A stretch of DNA of 11,693 bases from Myxococcales bacterium (GTDB lineage: Bacteria > Myxococcota_A > Bradymonadia > Bradymonadales > Bradymonadaceae): NCBI GenBank assembly GCA_007120915.1, contig SKMT01000701.1:1-11693 (forward strand), in the 5' to 3' direction. The translations under genes were made by a program, and so were the position numbers. The notes under the pieces are model-generated. The model made no database searches. It was not told where the DNA came from and saw nothing but the letters and a program-made list of their open reading frames with translations. This document shows, in pieces, positions 6,276 to 11,693 of the stretch; position 1 is the stretch's first letter, and each line of letters begins with the position of its first letter.

Positions 6276-6324
6276 TCTGGCGTTACACTCAACGTTCAGC
6301 CAAAAGTTTGAAAGTTAGCAATAC

Positions 6325-9300
6325 TCAAAATGTCCAGGATCGGGGTTCGTCATCATCATCAGCAACTCGCCGTGGGCGGTGGCCCAACAGCTCGGCGACG
6401 ATGGCACGGGCGTCGCCGTTGACCGGGTGCGCCCGGCCGTTCTTACCGTTTGCGTGACCATTGGTATGGCCATTTTTCGCGGCAGCAGCGTGGCCATTTT
6501 GACCGTTGGTCGCTGTCGCCTCGCCACGGATAGCTTTGAGGTGCTTCGGTGTGGGCTTCGATCGATCCAGCCGGGCGACCGCCAGTGCAAACCCGGCGGC
6601 CACCTCCACCTCAACGACCAGTTCGCCACCGCCGAGTGCATCGAGCGCCTCGATGGCGCAACCGCTCAGCGTCACTGCTGCCTGGAAGTGGGTGTCGTCA
6701 CCGGTAATGTCGGTGACCACAATCTCGTGGGTGCTCAACTGAAGGCCCACACCCAGCGCCTTCGAAACCGCTTCTTTGGCGGTCCACAACGCCGTGAGCA
6801 ATGTCGGCTCTGTGGGTGTGCTCGCCGAAGCGAACACCTGCTCAAGCCGCCGTTCGCCCTCGGTGAAGTAGGACTGGGCGAAGCTGTCGCTGCGCGGCTC
6901 GATGCGCTCCAGATCCACGCCGATATGCTCGTCGCGGTCGGGAATGGTCACCGAAGCGACGGCGATTCCGTTCGAGTGGGTCAGCGCCAGGTCGGGAAGG
7001 GGCAGGATTGAGATCTCGAAGTCATCGGTCTCAACAACCGCCGAGGGCTTGCCGGCCTGGGATTTGGTGACGTGGATGTCGTCGAGAGCCACCGATTTCC
7101 CGAAGAAGTCCCGGAAGTAACGGCTGACGACGCGTCGGGCGGCCACCCGGGCGGCGAGCCATTCGCCGCGGCGGTCTTCGCTTCGAATCCGGTCGAAGGC
7201 TCGTCGCTCCTCATCGGAGAGCATTCCCACCGGGTCGAGGTTGCGCTTCGCAACCAGCGTTTTTGCCTCCGGCGCTGACAGCCGCTCCTGGATGTGGCGA
7301 AGCGGTGCAAAGGAGTCGAACCGGTTTTCGTCGCGCAGCTTCTGATGGCCGATCAGCTCCACCTTTTCGAGCCACTGGAGCAGATCGCCGTCGGCGCTTC
7401 GGATCTCGACGTCAAAGGCGATGGCGTGCTCCGAGGCGTCGGCCCGGCGCTTGCACCGGATGCAGACCTGCTCGCCCGGTCGGGCGCGGCGAAACTGCAC
7501 GGCCCGGCCCATTTTGTAGGGCAGGTAACTGAGTCCGTTTTCGATCATGCCCCACAGCCCGGCGGTCTGAAGCGCCATCTCCCGGACCAGCGGATCGGTC
7601 AGAAACCCGCCGCTTCGCGTCGAATCCACAAGCTGTGCGCCCGGGACTCGCCCGTAGCCGACGACGAAATCGTCGGAGAGAACGGGGACATCTTCGAGCA
7701 CCTGGAACGAGCCGGTGTGGAAGAACCGCCGGTAGATCTGTGCCCGGCCCGGCCCTCGCTTCAACTCGTCGACAGCGTCGATAGCGAAGCTGCGCGTCGG
7801 CACCGCTTTCTGGTGGGTACCGCAGACTACTTCCGCCCGGAAATGCTCCTTGCGAAGCTCGCGCCCCGTCTTCGAGACCCGGTGTGACTCCACGACTACA
7901 TCCACCGTGGTCTCGTCACCGTCGCCGCCGACAATCCGTGCCGTTGCGGTAAGCCGGATCGGGTCGCCGTGGTGCAGTTTGATCGCCCGTTCGAAGCTCG
8001 CGTCGCGCACTTCCACAGCGGGTCGGCCCACCAGAAGTTGGGCAGCATCGGCCATCAACTCGTAGCCCATCACTCCGGGCAGAATCGCCGTGCCCTCGTA
8101 GACATGGTCGTCGATAAACCGGTCGTGGCCCGGGTCGAAGGTGCGTTCGACGACGATGTGCTCGTCGCTGTTTTCGGCCACCGACTCCACCAGCGCCAGG
8201 TCATCGACCTGTCGGGTGTCCAATTCGGGGACATCCGGGGCTTCGACCACCAGATCTGCGCCCATCTCGCCGAGTTCACCGGCGACCATCGCTTCGCCGG
8301 TCAGACCGTCTTCGAGCGCCTGGCCGACCATGGCAGCGCCGATGTCACAGGGAAGAAACTCAACGCCTCGCGCTTCCAGAATCGTCTCCATCGACCCGGC
8401 GGTGGCCATGCCGACGTCGCCCCAGGCCGTCCAGTCGATCGACAGCGCTCGGGTGTTCCCGTCGGCGTTGATGGAAGCTACCAGCTTTGAGAGCACTTCG
8501 TTGGCGGCGCTGTAGTCGGTCTGGCCTTCGTTGCCGAACCGGCCGGCGACGCTGGAGAAGACCACGAAGAAGTCGGGGTCATACCCGCGCAGACCTTCCC
8601 ACAGGTACAATCCGCCAAGCGCCTTTCCGCGAAAGACTTTGTCGAACCCGGTGGCGTCTTTGTCGACGACATACTTGCTCTCTTCGACGCCAGCGCCGTG
8701 GATGACGCCGGTGACGTCGCCGAAGCGCGCTTCCACGTCGACGAAAAGCTGTCGGACACCGTGCTCGTCGGAAACATCGCAGGAGAAGTACTCCACGTCG
8801 GCGCCGGCATCGCGCATCCGCTGGATGTTTCGAGCCACGATGCGCTGGGACTTCAGCGGCCACATCGCATCGCGGACTTTCACCGGCGTCACTCGTTCGC
8901 CTTCGGCCTCCAGCTTCTGTCGGATGCGCTGTTTTTCCTCGTTCATGTTCACCGACAGCGGGTCGGGATGGGTCAACTCACTGCGACCGACCAGCGCCAG
9001 GCTGCAACCGTAGCGTTCCGCCAGGTCCACGCAGATCTCGGCGCTGATTCCCTTCGCTCCGCCGGTGACGATGATCACCGAGTCTTCGCCGGGGGCGAAA
9101 CTGCCGCGGTCTGCTTCGTCGACCACGTCTTCGAACTTCTGGAACACCGGCTGGTAACGCACACCGTCGACAATACCGACCTCCGGGGTGTTGGTGTCGC
9201 TGAACAATTCGGTCAAGATCTGTGCGCCCAGCGTCGGGTACAGGCCGGTGCGCACGGTGTCGACGACGCGAACGTCGGCGTCGCTCCATTCATGACACAG

Positions 9301-11637
9301 CGCCTTGGTAAAGCCGCCGACACCACCGGAAACCGGCGCTGCATCGTCGTCTTCACCAAAGCCCAGCGTGCCGCCCTGGCCGGTGACGCTCAGAAAGAAC
9401 GTCTCGTCGGCGGGCTGACCACCGGGCCGGTGCTGAGCAAATGCCCGCGCCAGCTCGAAGGTGCTTCGAACCGCTTCGTACACTCCATCGGCATTGGCCT
9501 CGGCGGGGAAGCCGAGCAGATTGATCACCCCGTCGACGCCTCCGAATTCCTCGAAGTCCGCCTGCAGGCGATCTTTGTCCAGCGGCCCGCCCGTGGCGTC
9601 CAACACGAAGACTTCGGCGCCGGCCGCTTTGGCAGTGCGACGCAGCAGTTGCGCCATCTCGTCGGCGTGATACCGGCTTGCGATCACGACGCGTTTGCCG
9701 TCGAGTCGCTCACGAAGCCCGGCGGTATCCGCCGTCGCCGCGGTGTGCGGACGCACGGCCACCGGCTGGAACTCGAAGGGATTGAGCACCGGCTCTTCGA
9801 TCTCGACGCCACCACCGGGGGGCTGATCTTCGGGCTGGCCCCGACGCAGCCTCAGCGTGCGGTCTTCCACCGACAGCTCCGGATATTCGAAGCTGCTGAC
9901 CCGGCCGAGCCACCCACCGTAGGCGGCGGCGTCGAACAGTCGATCTTCGCTTCGCGCCCGGAACCGGAACAGCGCCAACGCAAGCTGGCTGCCGAATCCG
10001 GCGGCAAGCCGCAGCGCGTAGTCCGCGTCGTATTCGCCACCTTTGCTCAGCCGCAGATCGCCCAGGTTCGGGTCCGGCTGCTCGAAGTTCGCGATCGGTG
10101 GCACCTCTTCGTGCTGCAGCACTTTCATCGCCAGCACGTCCTCGATGCCCGCTCCCATCGCGTGGCCGGTAAAGCCCTTGGTGTTGGCGATGACCACGTC
10201 GTTCGCTTTCTGACCGAAGGCGGTGCGAAGCGCCGAAATCTCGGCATCGGCGCTGCCACCACGGGCGGGGGTGTAGGTCTCGTGGGAGATGAACACCGTT
10301 CGGTCGGCGATGTCGTCGCGGCGGATGTCGAACTGCGACTCCGCACGTGTGATCATCTCGTCGACCTCGCCGGCGATATGATCCACGTCCAGCCGCGTCG
10401 GGTGGAACCCGCTGTTGACGAACTGGGTGGTCAGCACATCGGCGATCGGTTCGATGCCGCGCTGTTCGGGGAGACCGCTCTCCTCGACGATCAGGCTCAG
10501 CGCACCCATGCCGATGATCATCCCGTGGCGGCGCCGGTCGAAGGGAAGCGCCGCTTTCGTCACGTCCTCTTCGGTCGTCGCCGCGCCGGTGGCCAGAAAT
10601 CCAGCGCCGACCCACTCCATCATCGCATCGCCGCTGGCCTCGTCGGCCGACAGGATGATCACCCGCTTGCAGCGGCCGGTGCGAATCCAGTCATGCGCAA
10701 GGCCAATGGCCGTGGTCGTCGACGCACAGGCGTTGTTGATCTTCGTGTTCGGCCCACGGGCTCCGACATACTCGGCGAACCGGGAGTTGGCGATACCAAG
10801 AATCTTCAACAAAAACCGGTGGTTAAACCCGTAGTCATCGCCCTCTTCGAAGCGCTTGTTCAGCTCCTCGACCAGCGCGTCCTGGCCGGCAAAGGCGGTC
10901 GCAAAAATAACACCCGTCTCATCGCCGACCTCTTCGGGCAACGTCCAGCCGGTGGTCACCTTCTTGCCGGTCGTCGTCTCCCGATAGCGCGGAATCAGCG
11001 GAAGCCCCGCATCCCGAAGCGCCTCCAGCCCCGCCGCAAAGGCAAGCTGGCTGGTCCGATCCAGCGCGTCGATCAGCCGCTTGGAAATACCCCAGTCCGA
11101 CAGATCGAACTCTCCGCCCTGGCCGGCGAGCTTGATCACCTCTTCGGTTTCCGTGACCTCCACCAGTTCACCACCACCATCTTCATGCTTCTGAAGTCGG
11201 GTGATCTTCTTGTCGACAATCGCCTCTTTGAGCTCTTCGGTAAGCTTGTCGATGAAGTTGTTGCCCTCCAGAAGCTGTTCGACCGAATCATCGGCGAACA
11301 ACTCCTCAGTACCGGGAAGCCCCACCGCACAACCGCTGATCACCGCTTCGGCTTCCACGTCGTGCTGGGTGATCGAATCGGGCCGGTGGTCCTCGTCGGC
11401 GGGCTCACCACCATCGGCGTATTTCGCCGGAGAGGTGCGGTTTGCCGTCTGCGTCGGCTCGTTGTGGGCGATCTCAGAGGTTGCATGACCGGCCCCTCCG
11501 CCGCTTCGCGGCACCTCCCCAGCGAATCTGGGGAGGGAAGCCGTGCTCGTTTCTACTGCCGTGGTTTTCGCTGCGCCTGCATCTGCCGCCGCCGTCATCT
11601 GCGACCCGGCACTGCCTCCGGAAACCCCCGTGTCCAA
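6325..11637 (-). CDS. Multidomain fatty-acid/polyketide-type synthase: KS - KR - DH - phosphopantetheinyl transferase
   Basis: The 1770-residue chain (counted from a TTG at 11637) reads in order as follows. A disordered Ala/Thr/Gly-rich leader, 1-95. A ketosynthase, about 97-560, with Cys304 in 'NNACAS', His452 in 'SHETYTP', Lys487 and His492 in 'NTKGFTGH'. A linker, then a ketoreductase whose structural half (about 645-835, including 'GGVGGFTKALCHEW') precedes the catalytic half (850-1125) with NADPH-binding 'TGGAKGIS' (858-865), Lys1005, Ser1029, Tyr1042 and Asn1046; this is like the PfaA ketoreductase. A double-hotdog dehydratase, about 1160-1430, with His1178 in HxxxGxxxxPG and Glu1353 where Asp is usual. 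A phosphopantetheinyl transferase, about 1490-1690, with 'GVDLE' (1573-1577) and 'WTAKE' (1618-1622). A tail rich in NGH/NGK repeats, 1710-1740. No acyltransferase and no carrier domain with a DSL-type serine are visible, so both should act in trans. The likely role is a PUFA-synthase-like secondary lipid or polyketide synthase, with extender units from the neighbouring carboxylase. The 5' end is unresolved: the frame stays open to the right edge, and candidate starts are TTG 11637, ATG 11598 and GTG 11358, none with a good Shine-Dalgarno. Confidence 0.88.
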   Translation of the reverse strand: MDTGVSGGSAGSQMTAAADAGAAKTTAVETSTASLPRFAGEVPRSGGGAGHATSEIAHNEPTQTANRTSPAKYADGGEPADEDHRPDSITQHDVEAEAVISGCAVGLPGTEELFADDSVEQLLEGNNFIDKLTEELKEAIVDKKITRLQKHEDGGGELVEVTETEEVIKLAGQGGEFDLSDWGISKRLIDALDRTSQLAFAAGLEALRDAGLPLIPRYRETTTGKKVTTGWTLPEEVGDETGVIFATAFAGQDALVEELNKRFEEGDDYGFNHRFLLKILGIANSRFAEYVGARGPNTKINNACASTTTAIGLAHDWIRTGRCKRVIILSADEASGDAMMEWVGAGFLATGAATTEEDVTKAALPFDRRRHGMIIGMGALSLIVEESGLPEQRGIEPIADVLTTQFVNSGFHPTRLDVDHIAGEVDEMITRAESQFDIRRDDIADRTVFISHETYTPARGGSADAEISALRTAFGQKANDVVIANTKGFTGHAMGAGIEDVLAMKVLQHEEVPPIANFEQPDPNLGDLRLSKGGEYDADYALRLAAGFGSQLALALFRFRARSEDRLFDAAAYGGWLGRVSSFEYPELSVEDRTLRLRRGQPEDQPPGGGVEIEEPVLNPFEFQPVAVRPHTAATADTAGLRERLDGKRVVIASRYHADEMAQLLRRTAKAAGAEVFVLDATGGPLDKDRLQADFEEFGGVDGVINLLGFPAEANADGVYEAVRSTFELARAFAQHRPGGQPADETFFLSVTGQGGTLGFGEDDDAAPVSGGVGGFTKALCHEWSDADVRVVDTVRTGLYPTLGAQILTELFSDTNTPEVGIVDGVRYQPVFQKFEDVVDEADRGSFAPGEDSVIIVTGGAKGISAEICVDLAERYGCSLALVGRSELTHPDPLSVNMNEEKQRIRQKLEAEGERVTPVKVRDAMWPLKSQRIVARNIQRMRDAGADVEYFSCDVSDEHGVRQLFVDVEARFGDVTGVIHGAGVEESKYVVDKDATGFDKVFRGKALGGLYLWEGLRGYDPDFFVVFSSVAGRFGNEGQTDYSAANEVLSKLVASINADGNTRALSIDWTAWGDVGMATAGSMETILEARGVEFLPCDIGAAMVGQALEDGLTGEAMVAGELGEMGADLVVEAPDVPELDTRQVDDLALVESVAENSDEHIVVERTFDPGHDRFIDDHVYEGTAILPGVMGYELMADAAQLLVGRPAVEVRDASFERAIKLHHGDPIRLTATARIVGGDGDETTVDVVVESHRVSKTGRELRKEHFRAEVVCGTHQKAVPTRSFAIDAVDELKRGPGRAQIYRRFFHTGSFQVLEDVPVLSDDFVVGYGRVPGAQLVDSTRSGGFLTDPLVREMALQTAGLWGMIENGLSYLPYKMGRAVQFRRARPGEQVCIRCKRRADASEHAIAFDVEIRSADGDLLQWLEKVELIGHQKLRDENRFDSFAPLRHIQERLSAPEAKTLVAKRNLDPVGMLSDEERRAFDRIRSEDRRGEWLAARVAARRVVSRYFRDFFGKSVALDDIHVTKSQAGKPSAVVETDDFEISILPLPDLALTHSNGIAVASVTIPDRDEHIGVDLERIEPRSDSFAQSYFTEGERRLEQVFASASTPTEPTLLTALWTAKEAVSKALGVGLQLSTHEIVVTDITGDDTHFQAAVTLSGCAIEALDALGGGELVVEVEVAAGFALAVARLDRSKPTPKHLKAIRGEATATNGQNGHAAAAKNGHTNGHANGKNGRAHPVNGDARAIVAELLGHRPRRVADDDDEPRSWTF
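11415..11537. repeat. REPIN-like pair of inverted REP palindromes inside the 5' part of the synthase frame
   Basis: Two related palindromic elements lie in opposite orientation. The left one has the hairpin CGGCG-TATTT-CGCCG (11415-11429) followed by GAGAGGTGC. The right one has GCCGC-TTC-GCGGC (11500-11512) and the perfect 9-bp stem CCTCCCCAG-CGAAT-CTGGGGAGG (11514-11536). TTCGCCGGAGAGGTGC (11423-11438) and the reverse complement of GCACCTCCCCAGCGAA (11511-11526) agree at 14 of 16 positions. Paired REP units about 70 bases apart are the layout of REPINs, which are moved by RAYT transposases. Read in the synthase frame it would encode residues about 34-74, with no similarity to any ketosynthase. 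Confidence 0.6.
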
Positions 11638-11661
11638 CCCTTGATGCTTTTCTCTGGTTTT

Positions 11662-11690
11662 TCCTTGGCGCTCTTGGCGTCTTGGCGGTT
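11662..11690. repeat. Short TTGGCG repeat at the right edge
   Basis: TTGGCG occurs three times at 11665-11670, 11674-11679 and 11683-11688, spaced 9 bases apart, with CTC and CGT/CTCTT-like spacers (minus strand: CGCCAAG units). Such units are usually intergenic in my recollection, which argues that this edge lies upstream of the true synthase start. It is too short to be sure. Confidence 0.4.
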
Positions 11691-11693
11691 CCA

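Noticed and set aside
4674..6311. Long open frame (545 codons) on the plus strand opposite the carboxylase gene
   Set aside because: The minus strand encodes a clear PccB-like protein over the same bases. The plus-strand product is His/Asp/Val/Gly-rich with no motif, as expected from GC-rich antisense frames.
6231..6324. A frameshifted continuation of a carrier domain after the synthase stop
   Set aside because: No frame downstream of 6325 shows ACP residues or a serine motif; the region is AT-richer and looks intergenic.
9710..10615. Arg-rich 301-codon frame on the minus strand, overlapping the ketosynthase in another frame
   Set aside because: Its composition is typical of an off-frame reading of GC-rich code, while the main frame has intact ketosynthase motifs.

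Overview
This is a GC-rich window (roughly 60% GC by eye) with long, nearly contiguous genes, Shine-Dalgarno sites and several short intergenic tandem repeats. The gene content (a GldG-type ABC accessory protein, a FliA-like sigma factor, an ACP-dependent lipid/polyketide megasynthase) and codon use suggest a Gram-negative bacterium of the former Deltaproteobacteria, such as a bradymonad or a relative of the myxobacteria. That placement is an impression from style and not a database result.

Layout. The left part reads on the plus strand. It holds the 3' end of a GldG-like ABC-transporter accessory gene (2-1048), a 384-bp intergenic region with a C-rich heptamer array and a possible long structured leader, a FliA/sigma-28-like sigma factor (1433-2173), a 373-bp intergenic region with two G-rich heptamer arrays and a probable promoter, an EpsN/PglE-like sugar aminotransferase (2547-3692), and a DUF6498-like integral membrane protein (3824-4564). 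The right part reads on the minus strand and converges on that membrane gene across a heptamer array. It holds a very large synthase (11637 down to 6325, 5' end unresolved) followed 97 nt downstream by an acyl-CoA carboxylase beta subunit (6230 down to 4608).

The most interesting unit is the minus-strand pair. The synthase carries, in order, a ketosynthase, a PfaA-like ketoreductase with its structural half, a double-hotdog dehydratase and a phosphopantetheinyl transferase on one 1770-residue chain. I see no acyltransferase and no complete acyl-carrier protein. It should therefore work with acyltransferase and carrier domains encoded elsewhere, probably upstream beyond the right edge. It would resemble the PUFA-synthase-like secondary lipid synthases, with the adjacent carboxylase supplying malonyl- or methylmalonyl-CoA extender units. 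That division of labour is inference.

The second theme is repeats. Four heptamer arrays of one degenerate family sit just after stop codons or between genes, and one supplies a stop codon. A REPIN-like pair of inverted palindromes lies inside the 5' end of the synthase reading frame and puts its annotated N-terminus in doubt. The sigma factor has three back-to-back perfect hairpins directly ahead of its ribosome binding site.
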